From: Eutreptiella sp. 'Long Island Sound 2002' | Taxonomy: Eukaryota; Euglenozoa; Euglenophyceae; Eutreptiales; Eutreptiaceae | Direction of reading: 5' to 3' | DNA: 64,000 bases | Assembly (NCBI GenBank): GCA_964036045.1 | Contig: OZ038388.1 | Location: 6,246,058-6,310,057 of the forward strand | Notes under the pieces: model-generated | What the model was told of the DNA's origin: nothing | Databases searched by the model: none | What the model saw: only the letters and a program-made list of their open reading frames with translations | Shown here: piece after piece, positions 40,570-53,151 of the stretch | Layout of the letters: every line of letters starts with the position of its first letter | Position numbering within the stretch: the stretch's first letter is position 1 | Program-made: the position numbers and the translations under genes

Positions 40570-43521
40570 TTGGACACTGGCGCCACCATATCTATAGTGG
40601 GCAAGAAAATTTTACCTTGTGGGAGCCTGAAGAACACCATGACCACCGCTGCTATACGTATGGGGGATGGACATGTGGTGCACAGCTGCGGGGACTGTGA
40701 AGTGGAGGTACCTATGGGCTCCCGGACTATCGCCCATCGGTTCTATGTGATGGACACTGAGGCCTTCGACTTTGTACTGGGTACTGACTTCTTCGTACAG
40801 CACTCCCAGATACAATCCCTGACGCTGCAAGCGCCCTACCTCCTCTACGTGGACCACGGCAGTGGCAGAGAGTCTGTGCCATTGGAGCAGTCGGAACATA
40901 CCTCGAGTTACCTGAGACTATCGAAGGAGGAGCCCTCAAACATGATGGCGGCCTCCAAAACTGAGGACTATCAACTTTTGGGGGAAGTCCTAGACCAAGG
41001 TCTGAAGGAGTTGGGTTACTCTCGAGAAGACCTGAGTGTGGAGTTGTTCGCCAGCGACAAGCAGCATGTACTGGACCTATACTGCAGCAAGGGGAAGAAC
41101 TGCAGCTACAAATTTTACTGGCCCTCTTTCGGGATGGCCTACGGGAACCCCAGGTTCAGTGAACTGGGGAAGGTGCTGACCAAGGTGGCCTTGGAACGTT
41201 CCCGTATGGTCCTGTGTTCTCCCGATTGGGGAGCCCATGGGGGCAACAAGTACTGGCGAAACCTCCTGGACAGGCTGACTATCAGCTCTGTTCGTTTGCC
41301 TGATGAGGCCATCTACGTGCCTCTGGGACGCAAGACGCCTATTGGGACGCCCGGATGGGGGAGTATGCTCAGCGTGGTGGACGGAAGTCTTACCACCATC
41401 CCCTGGGAGGACCTGGACCCGACTCTGGTCCAGGCTATACAACGAGAAAGCGATGGACTCGCCTTGGGTGACTTGAAGGATCGCCTACGACCTCAAGATG
41501 CTGTTGAGACTACACCCGGAGGAGATGAGTACGTCGTGACTGACACCAACGCCCCCAACTCTCCCTGTCATGTACCTGTTCCTGATGGAGTCTCTGAGTG
41601 TGGACTATCTGAGCTACCTAGCTCTATCCACTCAGACGACGAAACTGAGCACGATGCCTTCTTCCTGCAGACCTGTGTGGAGGAAGTGGAGAAGGCCGAG
41701 TACGTCGCCCCACTAAAACCCCTACTCTCCATGAGGGTGGAAGACCCCGTGGACGAGGAGCTGGACCCTCGATCCAGGCTCAGGGAGTATGTGGATTCCA
41801 GGAGGAAGTTGGTGGCGAAAAAGCTATGCTACGCGAAGCCTACCCGCAGCTCATGGCCACTGAAGCAAGGACGTATGGGAGACCTATCCCAATTGAAGGA
41901 GGACCTCGAACAGAAGATCACCACCTGGCAAAGGGAGGTAGATCTTAAGCTCATGAAGAGCGTGTGGGGCGCCCATGTGAGGACTGCAGAGGAGGACAAC
42001 CTCTCGGAGGAATTTGTATGTGAACCCCCTCGAGCGTGCCTATGTTGCCATCGTCCACCGGAGATGGTTGAACAAGACCTTCTATATGCCTACCAAGGGC
42101 TGAAGGACACTACCACGGGCGAAGAGTCGGTGGAGGACCACCTCCCGACGTCTATTACTCAGGGGGCAAGCAACTTACACTCTGACGAGGACATGGAGGA
42201 CAAGATCAAGATATTGGACCCGCGGGTACAGACGCTTATAAGGACCTATCTGGAGGTGTTCGGAGAACTACCCCCTCCAGCCTCATGTGACAAGCTGGTA
42301 CAGATGGACCTCAAGCTGAAACCCGAGTTCGTGGGTCACAAGATCCGGAGGAGACCCTATCCAGCTCCGAAAGAGCAGGCCGACGAGATTGAGCGACCGA
42401 TACAAGAATGTATCGACGCTGGCCTAGTCCTGGAGTACAAGGACGGGGACTACCCCCTACACTGCAGCCCCTGTTTCCTGGTGGCTAAACCTGGGTCTAC
42501 AGCCAAACGGCTGGTAGTGGACTACGGAGAGCTGAACAAGAAGACGTTGAACCACTCAGGGTCCATTCCCAATATGGAGTCTGACGTGGAGAAGATAGCC
42601 TCCTGCCGCTACAAGACCAAGATGGACAAGCGAAGCGGATTCTGGCAAGTGGACCTGACGCCCAACGCACAGGAACTACTGGCCTTCATCACCCCTCAGG
42701 GGAGGGTGTTCAAGTGGAAGGTCATGCCGTTTGGCGTGGCTAACGCACCCGCTCTATTCCAAGAGCTGATGAACAAGATCTTGTCCATCCTACGAAGGAG
42801 ACCTAAGGTGCAGGAGCTCATATCCCGTGGTGCCCAGATGGAGGCTCACATCGACGATGTATGCCTCGGGACCAATACCCAGGAGGATCACCTAATCCTC
42901 TTGGGTGAGTTCTTTGCGGTCTACCAGGAGAACCACACACGACTCAAGGTGGAGAAGTGTGAGTTCATGCAGGAGACCATGCAGTACCTGGGGTTTGACG
43001 TTGGCTATGGGTGGTGGACCCCAGCGGCCGCTAAGGCCAAACCCCTGATGGATGCCAAGGTACGACACGAAGACCCCAAGAAAGGACTTCATGATGTACG
43101 CAGTTTCATTGGGGCGTGCAACTTCTATCGCCGCCACATCACAAACTTCACCTATACCAGCGCCGTACTGACGGACTTGATCAAGAAGAGTACTACTTGG
43201 CGCTGCGGCCCACAAGAGCAACAAGCGTTTGCCGAGCTCAAAGACAAGGTAGCAAACGCTAAATGCTTGGGCGTGCCTAGAGCACAGAGGGACATTATCC
43301 TGGTGACCGACGCCAGCAATGTGGGCGGTGGTGCGACGTTGTTCCAATGGCAAGCACTAGAGAAGGAGGAGTTCGACTCGGCCATTTCCCAATGGGGGAC
43401 GGAAGGTCTCAACCGAGATGGAACCCTCAAACACCGCTACCCTGACGAAAAGTGGGTCCTAGTACCTCTGGGCCACTGGAACTGGAAGTGGAACCAGGCC
43501 AGGGGGAACTACTCCACCTAT
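40570..43521 (+). pseudogene. pol: Element B pol, 5' part: protease, Dam-like domain, RT, RNase H start
   Basis: One open frame. Protease DTGATISIV at the start. Dam-like region with ELFAS (158-162), GNPRFSEL (192-199) and SPDWG; its NPPF has become NPRF. A Cys-containing acidic linker follows, then RT with MDKRSGFWQVDL, MPFGVANAPALFQ and the HIDDV catalytic box, and RNase H from LVTDASNVGGG. Upstream, the gag frame and this frame meet at a run of six T (40523-40528), where a one-base change or slip is needed. The frame is interrupted at STY by the nested element; the last ~48 codons of the open frame (to 43665) are read from that insertion and are not native. Confidence 0.85.
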
Positions 43522-45404
43522 TGTAAGGTTTTCGTGCAACCTATATTTTCGCTTTTTTCAGTGTATTTGCCTGATATATGTGTACAAACTGAAATCGGCT
43601 ATCTCAGCACTGTTTTGGACAGTGTTGGTATCAGTCAATCAGGAATTTCTGTAGTTTTACACTGATGGTGTTTTCACCATTTTCTGTACAATAAAACTGA
43701 GTTTGGGTCGGCGACGGCCAGTCCTGAGATCGCGCGCGCCGATCCAGAAATTGTCGATTTCTGACGATTTTTAAGATATTTCAATCAGTTTTATTGATAA
43801 GATTAATTCTATATCAGTTTTAAGTATAAGCGGATGTTACGGCACTATCGCGACGCCGTTCCGCGCTAGTTTTTTTGGCCCAAGTAGGCCATGTTCATGA
43901 ATTTTTGTAAAATTGTAGGTGTCTTGAATCCTGAAGTTAAGTACACCAAATCACAGCCCATTAGTAGTGCTTTGCATGCATATGCTGATTTGGTTTCCAA
44001 ACGCGTCGGTGCACCAGCACCACGCGTTGGGGGGAGACCCATGATTATGTTGTAAATATGCATTGTTTTGCTCATATTTCATTGTTATATGTCCCCCTTT
44101 GTTCATATCTTCTTAGGACATGAAAGGGACCGTTTCGAAATCACTCCCGTGATTTCGTCGAATGTTGAGTATGTTGCCGTCGCCTTGTGTGGTCGCCTTT
44201 GGGGTACATTTTTGGGTTATTTGAAGGAAAACTTGGATAAGTTTCAAGGAAAACAAGTTCTAAGTCATTCATTTCCAAAAATGAAAAGAATTTCGAAACG
44301 CCCTCAACGACGACGACGACGACGACGACGACGTTGAAGACGACGACCACGACGACGCAAACATCGTCGACGAGATCTATGGAGCAATTGGTAAACCCTA
44401 AAATCATGTTCAAGAAGGTCCTTGGTGCCTACACCATTTGAGGACCATTTGACTATTTTGAGCCCTATTACAAGGACATTGACGACCAAGGAGACCTTCA
44501 CCATCGCGCTGGGAGTGCGTAGCGCTGAAGAACAAGCTGCAGCGCGATTATCCCAATGGTGTGTGCGACTTGATAGTTTTAAATTGATTACTCCAGTTGG
44601 GTGCCATGGACAAAGTGCCATGGACCTTTGGATGGTTCTCAAGATTGATTACTCCAGTTGGGTGCCATGGACAAAGTGCCATGGACCTTTGGATGGTTCT
44701 CAAGATTCTATCATGATCATTGGTGAGTTCTCAACCTCCAGCAAGGACGACAGCGCTGCCCACATCCTGCAGATTACGAAGTGGTCAAATTGGAAGTCAA
44801 AAATATGAAGATTTCAGAAAAAATAATTCATGGTATGGGCCAAGAAGATTGGTGACCAGAATTGTAATCATAATAACTATGGGCCATGAGAAATGGTCCT
44901 ATTGGTTATTTCTGTATTATATTATATGATCAGTGGATGATTTTACAAACTGTGAATTTTTCTGATTTGCTTTGTGTTTTCTTTGGTTTTAGGGTCAGGA
45001 CATCTCAGAAGTGCATTTTTTTATTTTTTGTTTGTTCACTATTTTTTTCCACTATTTTTTAATTTAAATTCTGTGCAGAGGTCATTTTTTTATGATTAAT
45101 TTCTGTCCAGGATTGCAGAAATTTTACTGTGATTGAGCCTGGGGGTCAGAGGACCCTATGTGTGAGGCACCTGTGAGTGCCATGAGTGGTGTGTGTGTAG
45201 ACATGTACATTACATGCGGGTACCGGAACCCAGCGGTGCCTCCTAAAATCCCAGGTCCGGGATCAAAGTAAAAATCTGTGTTTTTTTATTGCTCCTCGGC
45301 TTATCTTCATAGATTCAGCCACAGAAGCACCCATTTTCTGTGGGTGTTTCTGAGCTTGGGAGGGGAGTGTTAACCCGTGGAGCAATTCAGTTGCGTGGTT
45401 AACA
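43522..45404 (+). repeat. Nested element left LTR (long form) or LTR plus insertion
   Basis: 43522-44284 matches the right LTR. The last 25 bases of the right LTR (46269-46293) match 45380-45404. Between these lies 1.1 kb absent from the right LTR. It holds a CGA triplet run (44307-44360), a 61-bp tandem duplication and AT-rich sequence. Either this is the full LTR and the right one has a deletion, or the left one gained an insertion. Confidence 0.6.
44583..44704 (+). repeat. 61-bp tandem duplication
   Basis: Two essentially identical 61-bp units starting ATTGATTACTCCAG at 44583 and 44644. The lack of differences implies a recent duplication. Confidence 0.9.
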
Positions 45405-45497
45405 CCCGACCCAAATGCTTTGCATTTTTGCCACCCAATTTTGTTGTTGCACTGCACCTTCTTTGTGCTTTTCAGCCTGAGATGTGTCTCAGGACTT

Positions 45498-45507
45498 GGG
45501 AGGGGAG
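45498..45507 (+). other. Nested element polypurine tract
   Basis: GGGAGGGGAG ends immediately before the TG of the right LTR. The same ten bases followed by TGTTAAC occur at 45358-45367, an unexplained second copy. Confidence 0.75.
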
Positions 45508-46293
45508 TGTAAGGTTTTCGTGCAACCTATATTTTCGCTTTTTTCAGTGTTTTTGCCTGATATATGTGTACAAACTGAAATCGGCTATCTCAGCACTGTT
45601 TTGGACAGTGTTGGTATCAGTCAATCAGGAATTTCTGTAGTTTTACACTGATGGTGCCTTCACCATTTTCTGTACAATAAAACTGAGTTTGGGTCGGCGA
45701 CGGCCAGTCCTGAGATCGCGCGCGCCGATCCAGAAATTGTCGATTTCTGACGATTTTTAAGATATTTCAATCAGTTTTATTGATAAGATTAATTCTATAT
45801 CAGTTTTAAGTATAAGCGGATGTTACGGCACTATCGCGACGCCGTTCCGCGCTAGTTTTTTTGGCCCAAGTAGGCCATGTTCATGAATTTTTGTAAAATT
45901 GTAGGTGTCTTGAATCCTGAAGTTAAGTACACCAAATCACAGCCCATTAGTAGTGCTTTGCATGCATATGCTGATTTGGTTTCCAAACGCGTCGGTGCAC
46001 CGGCACCACGCGTTGGGGGGAGACCCATGATTATGTTGTAAATATGCATTGTTTTGCTCATATTTCATTGTTATATGTCCCCCTTTGTTCATATCTTCTT
46101 AGAACATGAAAGGGACTGTTTCGAAATCACTCCCGTGATTTCGTCGAATGTTGAGTATGTTGCCGTCGCCTTGTGTGGTCGCCTTTGGGGTACATTTTTG
46201 GGTTATTTGAAGGAAAACTTGGATAAGTTTCAAGGAAAACAAGTTCTAAGTCATTCATTTCCAAAAATGAGCAATTCAGTTGCGTGGTTAACA
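45508..46293 (+). repeat. Nested element right LTR
   Basis: 786 bp, TG..CA, offset 1,986 from the left copy with very few differences (for example 46103 region). Followed by the CCTAT duplication. Confidence 0.85.
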
Positions 46294-48199
46294 CCTATGA
46301 GCAGGAATTGCTCGCGGGTATGCTGGTGCTATCCTCACAAGCACGACTGTTGGGGAGTAACCCTGTGGTCTGGCTGTGCGACCAAGAACCGGTCCGCAGT
46401 TTCCAGAAGGGTCCCCCACCTGAGAAGGCCAAGCTACGGCGCTGGTGGACCTACCTCAGTCAACTACGGCTTACGGTACACCATATCCAGGCGGTGAAGA
46501 ACGAGTGTGCCGACTACATCACCCGCAACAACTTCGACGCCCTGATTGGTGCCCGGTCTGAAGCGCTGGCTAAGGAGGCGTTCAGCCGTATGGACGTCCA
46601 CTTGGACCTCAACAAGACGATGATACGCCCCCTGGATGGACTCCAACAATCGGAGTACCTGAAGGAGTTCGGGGATATCTACAAGCGCCTGGAGAAACGC
46701 CTTGAACCCCTCCTGGTCAACCAAGAACAGTGGAGGAGGGACAAGAGCTACCTATGGCACGAGGACCGTATTGTGGTGCCTAGTGACAGAGTCCCAGCGT
46801 TGCTGAAGTGAACTCATGAGTCCAGCGGTCATGTGGGTGCTGACCGCACCCTGAGGCTGTTCAAGCAGTGGTTCCACACTACGTGGACTGACGACCAACT
46901 GCGGAAAACCCTCCAGCCTATCGTGGACAAGTGCCCGTGCAGGTCCTGTAAACCAGGGGATATCAGGGACAGAGGTCTCTACTCGACCCTGCCCATCCCT
47001 CACTGTGCTAACAGTGTTCTATACGTGGACTACACGAGATGCCGAAGTTCGGGGGCTATGACTTCGCCCTCGTGGTAACCTGTGGGTTGACCAGGCTTAC
47101 CAGGGTGTTCCCATGTACCAAGCACATTACCGGGGAGGAGACTATCAAGATACTCCTGGAGGAGTGGTTTTGTGTCTATGGGGCGCCCAAGGAGATCAAC
47201 TCTGATGAGGACGTACGAGTACGCTCAGATACTGGCTGGTACAAGAGGGTCCTGAGATCCCTCAATGTCCAGGTGTCTACGGGGATTCCCTACTCTCAGA
47301 CGAGCAACCCCCTATGTGAGCGACAGAACCGTGTCCTCAAGGAGAATGTCAGGATATGGTGCAAAACTGAACGCACCAGAGACTGGGTGAGACTACTCCC
47401 CGTCATATCCTTGATGATGAACTCCCAAGAGAGTTTGGCTACTGGCTACTCGCCCCATGAGCTATTCCTCGGGCGCCCGGCATGGTTCCTACATGCCCCC
47501 TATACAGAGGACACCCATTCTTCTGTGGGTGAATGGGTCCAAGAAAAACAAGCGAAGGTGGACAAGGCCAAGGCTATGCTCCAGAGAGTGAGGGAGCCTC
47601 AGTGGAACAAGAAGAACAAGCACCGAGTACTGGCCACCTACCAAGAAGGGGACTGGGTGCTGGTGCACCACAGTCGACTACCCGCCTGGCCACGCTCTAC
47701 CAGCGATGACCCATACTTCGGGCCGTACAAGATTCTATCCGTGGATGGACACCGTATCACCGTGAGGTGTTCTCCCCGTCTAGGGGGGACCCTGGTGTGC
47801 GCTGCTCAACACCTGAAGCGCTACTATGATCCTGAAGACCTCTGTGGGGAGGAATGGGAGCTGAACGACGAGGAAATCCCCGCTCTGGACCTACAAGGGG
47901 CTGCCAGCCCTATGGAAGTTGAAGGTGAACTCTCCGACATGAACGCCGAGGAGATGGCTAAGGAGGGCTTCTACCTGGTGAAGTCTGTCCTACACCACCG
48001 CTATCGCCAGGGTTGGCGCTTCCTCACCCTCTGGGAAGGGTTCGGAGTCGAAGAGGCCACCTGGGAGCCCTTCTCTGCATTTGTTCTACCTGAGGGACGC
48101 CTAAACTCAGTTCTGGTTGACTACTTGTCCCAGAACAACCTTGGTGAGTTGCTGAGGCTCGCTGAGACGCTTGCCTCCAAGACTAAAGCTAGGGACTGA
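46294..48199 (+). pseudogene. pol: Element B pol, 3' part: RNase H end, integrase, chromodomain
   Basis: Resumes right after the insertion (TYEQELLAGMLVLSS) and runs to a TGA stop at 48197-48199. It holds the RNase H end, then integrase with HESSGH and CPCRSC (complete zinc site), Asp in VLYVDY and NSDEDVRV, and Glu in NPLCERQNR. The chromodomain has FLTLWEGFG and EATWEP. Lesions: TGA at 46809-46811 where A has TGG (Trp), and a one-base loss near 47025-47040 that shifts the frame just before MPKFGGYDF. It is non-functional as it stands. Confidence 0.85.
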
Positions 48200-48783
48200 A
48201 CCTTACCCTTACCTGCAAAGCGTATGTGTGAGTGTGCTATTCCTAAGGTCCTGAGAGCAAGCCGCAGAAGTGGTGTCCTAATTATACCCAAGTCTGCACG
48301 CTTGCTAAACCTGGAGGGTTGGCTTATTGATGCCACGGGGTACGCCCCGGGTCTCCCCTCCCCTAAGCGCCCAATTTCTGTGCTGGCGCAAAACCTTTGG
48401 GGAATACCCAGCGTACTAATCCAGGTATTGTTTTCCCTACCTATCTGTCTACTACAGGGGGGGGTGGCCAAAAGCTATGAAGGCATGGAAACGCCGTTTT
48501 GCTAAGTGGCCAAAACACTGACCTAACCACTGCCACAGTCCACCAACCCTGCTAAAATTGCAGGAAACGGGTGGGACAGTGACACACGCACTACAGGTCC
48601 TACACACCCTACAGTGGCACCATCCTGGTGGGCGAGCACTGGGGCAACTGGCTCAAGCCCCCACTCAGGACTACCACTCTTACACGCACACTCTACTGGG
48701 CGTTGCGAAGGCAAAGGTCTCATGGGTCCTAGCGACCCTCCTGTGAAATGACAAGAGAACACAGCGCTGCTAAGCAACTGTGG

Positions 48784-48822
48784 CCTAACAGGGGACGCCA
48801 CAACGCGTTTCCCCTGCTAGGG
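48784..48822 (+). other. Conserved hairpin 1 in B 3' UTR
   Basis: Identical in sequence to 27294-27332 of element A: CCTA..CAGGGGA paired with TCCCCTG..TAGG. Confidence 0.5.
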
Positions 48823-49017
48823 CTTGGAGGGAAGAGGTGGTCTTGCGTGCACGGCGCAGATGTCGAAGAAGTCGGACTCCCTGCTCTGCCACAGGCAGAG
48901 GGGAGCTATTTGTTTGTGTGATCTGCGCCCTTGTTTAGCAGGGCATGAATGAATTGGTATGCTGCTGCACCAATCACCCTACCTGCCCACCTGTAAAGCA
49001 AAGGCAAATGAAGAGGC

Positions 49018-49176
49018 GTTTGCGGCGGAGGAACCAAGCCACACTCCCCGTATTATACGGTTCTCAGTGTGACCTATAATACACTGTCCGCAAACACGCT
49101 GAAGATTCAGCTACCTCTGTCAAGCAAGCAAGCGTTAAGGGACTCCTCAGGTTCTCTTAAAGAACGTACCGAGGAG
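49018..49176 (+). other. Conserved double hairpin in B 3' UTR
   Basis: GTTTGCGG (49018-49025) with CCGCAAAC (49088-49095), then CTCCTC..GAGGAG (49143-49176). Equivalent to 27549-27706 in A, about 94% identical by eye, with the stem bases kept. Confidence 0.55.
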
Positions 49177-50448
49177 CCCCTGGGTAGCCTAAACAAGGTT
49201 TACCGTGCGCACTTCGCGTGGCCTACCCTTTCATGCGTGTGTGCATGTGCGAGTATGCACGAACGTTTTGGGCAAACCTTCCCATCCTCACCACAATCAC
49301 GAACTCCACCAGGGGGTGGCCCCGCCTGGGCTTACTCACCTTACCTACCGCTGGAGAGAGAGAGCAAGTGAGGGGCGCACGCGAAGAACGTTGCTATGCA
49401 CTTGTGTGTATGTCTAATCACCCTGATCTGACCGCTAATCATCTACAATCTTTCTAATCAATCCCTCTATCGCGTCCTATCGTTGTTAGCGCTGCTACAA
49501 GACTCATTCACGGAGACACGAGACGAGCAATGTGTATGCAGCATACGAGACGAGCATACCTGTAGTTTATACCTGATTCATTGAAGTCTTTTCGTTCATT
49601 TTCGAATTCTTGAATTTTTGAAGCTTCTATTAGTGTGGGTGGAATCTGTATGTTTATTTATTAATGTGTGTCTCGTCATTTTCAAGACTACGTGAGACAT
49701 ACGTTTATAATTCCATTATTTCTCCATTTTCCGGCGCTTCGCTAGGAGCCGCTCCTGCACGCCGCCTTTTTATGCGTATGAATTTCTGGATTTAAAAAAT
49801 CCAGAGATGACTATAATTTTTATAAAAATGTGCTTCTGATGCACAATTGGATTCTGCTCAGGTGTGTTGTTTCAGAAAAATTCTACGCTGTCATTTGACG
49901 GATTTTGATGTCGTCGCTTCGTTTTTGCGTGGATTCGTCCCTAATTCTCCCATTCCTGTCTCTGCAGATATCCTCGCGAAAGCGTCGCTGAGTAGGCCGT
50001 GTTCGGGCCGAAAAGCAGCCGCCAGGAGACTGAGCAGAACCCAAGACCCCACCAAGGGGCAAATTAATTTTTTTTACGCTTCCCTTCGCCCTAAGACAGG
50101 TCACAGGTCGCCAGCAGGTTTACGAGAACCCATGCGAGTGTGTATATTGTGTCTTGCGTTGGGTTTGTGTCGCGCTGCGTCTTGGAGGGAGGGATGCACA
50201 TGCACATGTCTTGGCATGCTCCCAAACTAACCCAACCAAGCCACAGGAGCCCCGGCAGCGCCATGAGCGCTGAGTCTTCTGTAGGAAATGTTACAAACAG
50301 AGCAGCAAAAGAGCGCCAGCCATGGTGAGCGCCCATTTTTCTGTGTGAGGGAAGCTATAGGTATTTTAAAGTAGATGTGGAAACCAAGGAGAGGCAAAGA
50401 AAAATTCCCTTTTTTCCTAAAATGCGACAGTGGTGGCCACCACAGCAC

Positions 50449-50456
50449 AAGGGGGG
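50449..50456 (+). other. Element B polypurine tract
   Basis: AAGGGGGG immediately before AGTAAGG of the right LTR, supporting AG as the true LTR start. Confidence 0.75.
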
Positions 50457-51252
50457 AGTAAGGAAAAGTGCTTTCCCATTGCTTTGAGGCATACTCTAGT
50501 TGTATTAGAGATGCACTGAGCATCCATGCATTTCTCTCTTAGTATTGGTCCCACCAAAAGTGGTGATAACACATTTTGACCTATGGAACCAAACACCCAA
50601 TCAGGATACGGAGTGGACCCCTTAATCCCCTTTCAATGTGAAGCTATTCATCTTTTCCTGAGTTGACTGAGAACTGAAATATCTAAAGTAGAGCCTATGA
50701 ATTTATCTATGTTTTTCCATGAATTCTTAGCTATCCTAGTGGTATGCACCCTAGGGGGCTGGGCACCTCTTTTTGAGAGGTCCTGGGTTCAATTCCTGGT
50801 CAGCCTAGCTAAGTAGGAAGATCCCATGTGACATGGCAGTGACCTCATCGCCACATGCCCTGCCACCTCAGCACATATGGGAGGCAAAATAAAGAGTGCA
50901 CATCTCCTGAGATGGCACTATGGAGAGAGAGTGACCATGGGGCAGTTTTCCAACTCTTTTCCAAAACATTTCAGCTATCTTTGTGAATATGCATTCCTAA
51001 TTGACCTGAGTTGCAGTTTCTGTGAATATCCAATCATCTTTCACTGTTTACACTGCAGCCCTTCATGCTTTGATCGTGATTCTCTTCTCCTTGCATACTT
51101 CTGGCTTGGGCTATCCTGGATTGACTTGGATTTACTGTATTTCAACAAACAAAACCTTTTCATCTTCCAAAACAAGCAGCAGGAAACCCTACAGCAACAG
51201 CAAGCAGCAGGAGAAGCAAAAACACAGTGCTGAAACCACTATAAACTTTTCT
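50457..51252 (+). repeat. Element B 3' LTR
   Basis: 796-bp copy of 37105-37900, AG..CT ended, followed by the AAGTG duplication (51253-51257). Confidence 0.9.
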
Positions 51253-51257
51253 AAGTG

Positions 51258-53150
51258 TGTATCTCGCGCTAGCGGTGATACGCACTATCCCCAGGACTGG
51301 CCCCGTGCCGCCCGGACTACTGGTGGGTGCCCTCCCCTGTGGAGAATATGAAACCCGGTCCCATCCCGGTGACTTTCAGTCAGAGCCCACGTGTTTTACA
51401 AGTTTTTGTGCGTGGCTAAGGGGGCGTACCGTGCGCTGTGCACGCGCTGTGCACGCGCTGTGCGCGCGCTGTGCGAAACGTTGGCTGTTCTCCACCACCG
51501 GGAGTTCGGTAAGTTCAGAAGATTGAAAGGACGTCATTGAACTGTTGAATGGCTGCTGCAGTGGACGGGGCTATAGGGGGCAGAACCTAGGTCCCTGGGA
51601 CCCATGGCAAGCATCAGATGTTTGAATTTTCGAGATTTGAATTGGTTGTGCATGATTCCGCGGGTAGGTGGTTTTCGGGGCTGTTACGCGGATAATCACC
51701 GTAATAGTTGGCGCTGTGTGCGCACTGTGCACGCGCTGTGCCCGCGCTGTGCGCGCGCTGTGCGAAAACGCCCCCTAATGCTTGTTGTGTTTGCATGCTG
51801 GGTTGTTCTTTTGAATTGCAGTTTGGTTGCACTTTTGGGGAGTCCATTTGGGAGTCCGAGGGAGCCCATTTGGGGAGCCGATACACACATCAGAAATGTC
51901 GATTGGTGATCACCTGCAGGTTCGTCAGAGAGGGTGCTGGAAGGACGGCGCCATGTGTGATGTAATCAAGTTTTGTTAGGGCATAGGTGGAGAAGGCGCA
52001 GATCCTGCGCACGGGCTTCGTGTGATCCTCTGTGGCTAACTGAGACCCAGTATGACGGAATACGGGGACAACGTTCGCCAATATTTGTCGGATGGGGAGT
52101 TGGGGGAGCGTCAATGGGGGACCATCAATTTTTGTCAAGCATAGCTCGAACACGAAGCAGAATGTGAGACGGGAAACTGCACTGCGCTGCGCTGCGCTGC
52201 ACTGCACTGCTGCCTTGGTGGGTTGTGTGTGGGTAAAGATTCCCAAATGCCCTCATTGGTATTGCATAGCATGCATGAATTTGCAGGGACTCACCAGTTT
52301 TGCTTGATCCTGTGCCCCCTGCTGACAACAATTGCAAATGGATGCAAACGCATTTGGCATTTACAGCGTAAATTCAACACTACCCAAAACGAAAGCAATG
52401 GCAGCAATGCAGCTGGTGCACTGTAGATGCCGACACATCGAATAAATTTCGTGTCTGTTTTGAATCATCATGGAACAGGCACTCATGAGCCTGACTCGGG
52501 CTATACAAATATTTCTTGTCCAGAATAGACATATGGCACTGGGAAATACCAATGCCCGTTTCCTTTGGCATCCCTTTCTGAAGGACACCGACCAGGAGCT
52601 GCATCTAAGGGCCGGGGGGAGTGTGCGGTGGCGCAAGTAACTGCAGAGAGCATGCAATGCACAGGGCGCAGCCTCCCGTCATCACCACATGACATGTTGT
52701 GATTTCGCCCCCCCCCCCCCGGCTTGGTCGGACTCTGGGAGGAAGAACATAACCCGGCCACAAAACCAATTAAGCCATTTCCTTGGTTCAATTGTTTTAC
52801 CACATTCACTCATTTTTGTCATACATTTTTTCGCCGCTTTGCGGCCATCTGCATTGGAATGGCCATTATACCCGCCGCATGATTGGCCCAACACGAAACT
52901 GCGCGCCATGTTCCAGGTACCTACAATGAGCAGGGGAAAAACAATTACATTGAAATGATATTTTTTTGGATCAACGTTAGAACTATCAGTTTCGGCGCAG
53001 CAGCGAACCTTCCTAAAAGGATTTCAAAAATTGGCTCCAACCCTCAACGTCCACTTTCCGTGTCCGTTGAAAATGCGGAGTGGCAGAATTCGTTTTCATC
53101 TGAAATTTGGCTGTCCACTCTGTAGCATACGCGGATACCCCCCCCCCCCT
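51258..53150. other. Gene-poor flank of element B
   Basis: Two short minisatellites built on GCGCTGTGC(A/G)C occur at 51431-51475 and 51711-51764, in near-identical arrangement. A run of TGCGC/TGCAC units lies near 52180-52210 and a C-run at 52710. No ORF here has coding character. Confidence 0.5.
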
Positions 53151-53151
53151 T

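Larger units (their letters stand above)
43522..46293 (+). mobile_element. Nested short LTR retroelement (TRIM-like) inside B pol
   Basis: 2,772 bp flanked by CCTAT on both sides (43517-43521 and 46294-46298), splitting the codons of ..STY|EQE.. so precisely that the two halves of pol align with A across it. It opens TGTAAGG and closes TTAACA. Left and right terminal parts match (43522-44284 with 45508-46270). No ORF with retroelement domains is visible, so it is non-autonomous. Confidence 0.88.
48200..50456 (+). other. Element B 3' untranslated region
   Basis: 2.26 kb. Segments near 48368, 48740-48840 and 49015-49236 match A's 3' UTR closely while the rest does not. Beyond 49400 the sequence is AT-richer and has no ORF I trust. 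Short overlapping frames at 49069-49457 and 49847-50230 look like chance. Confidence 0.65.
37105..51252 (+). mobile_element. Element B: full-length Ty3/gypsy chromovirus with AG..CT LTR ends
   Basis: 14,148 bp between perfect 5-bp duplications. Order: LTR (796 bp), tRNA-Met-type primer site, gag, pol, long 3' UTR with hairpins shared with A, polypurine tract, LTR (796 bp). Pol is split by a nested LTR element (43522-46293). The coding part also carries at least three single-base shifts and one stop, yet the LTRs are almost identical. So either the coding lesions arose in copies mobilised in trans, or this family decays fast. Confidence 0.9.

Noticed and set aside
44068-44337. 89-codon frame in the nested LTR ending in an Arg run
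   Set aside because: The tail is a translated CGA repeat and the right LTR copy ends differently.
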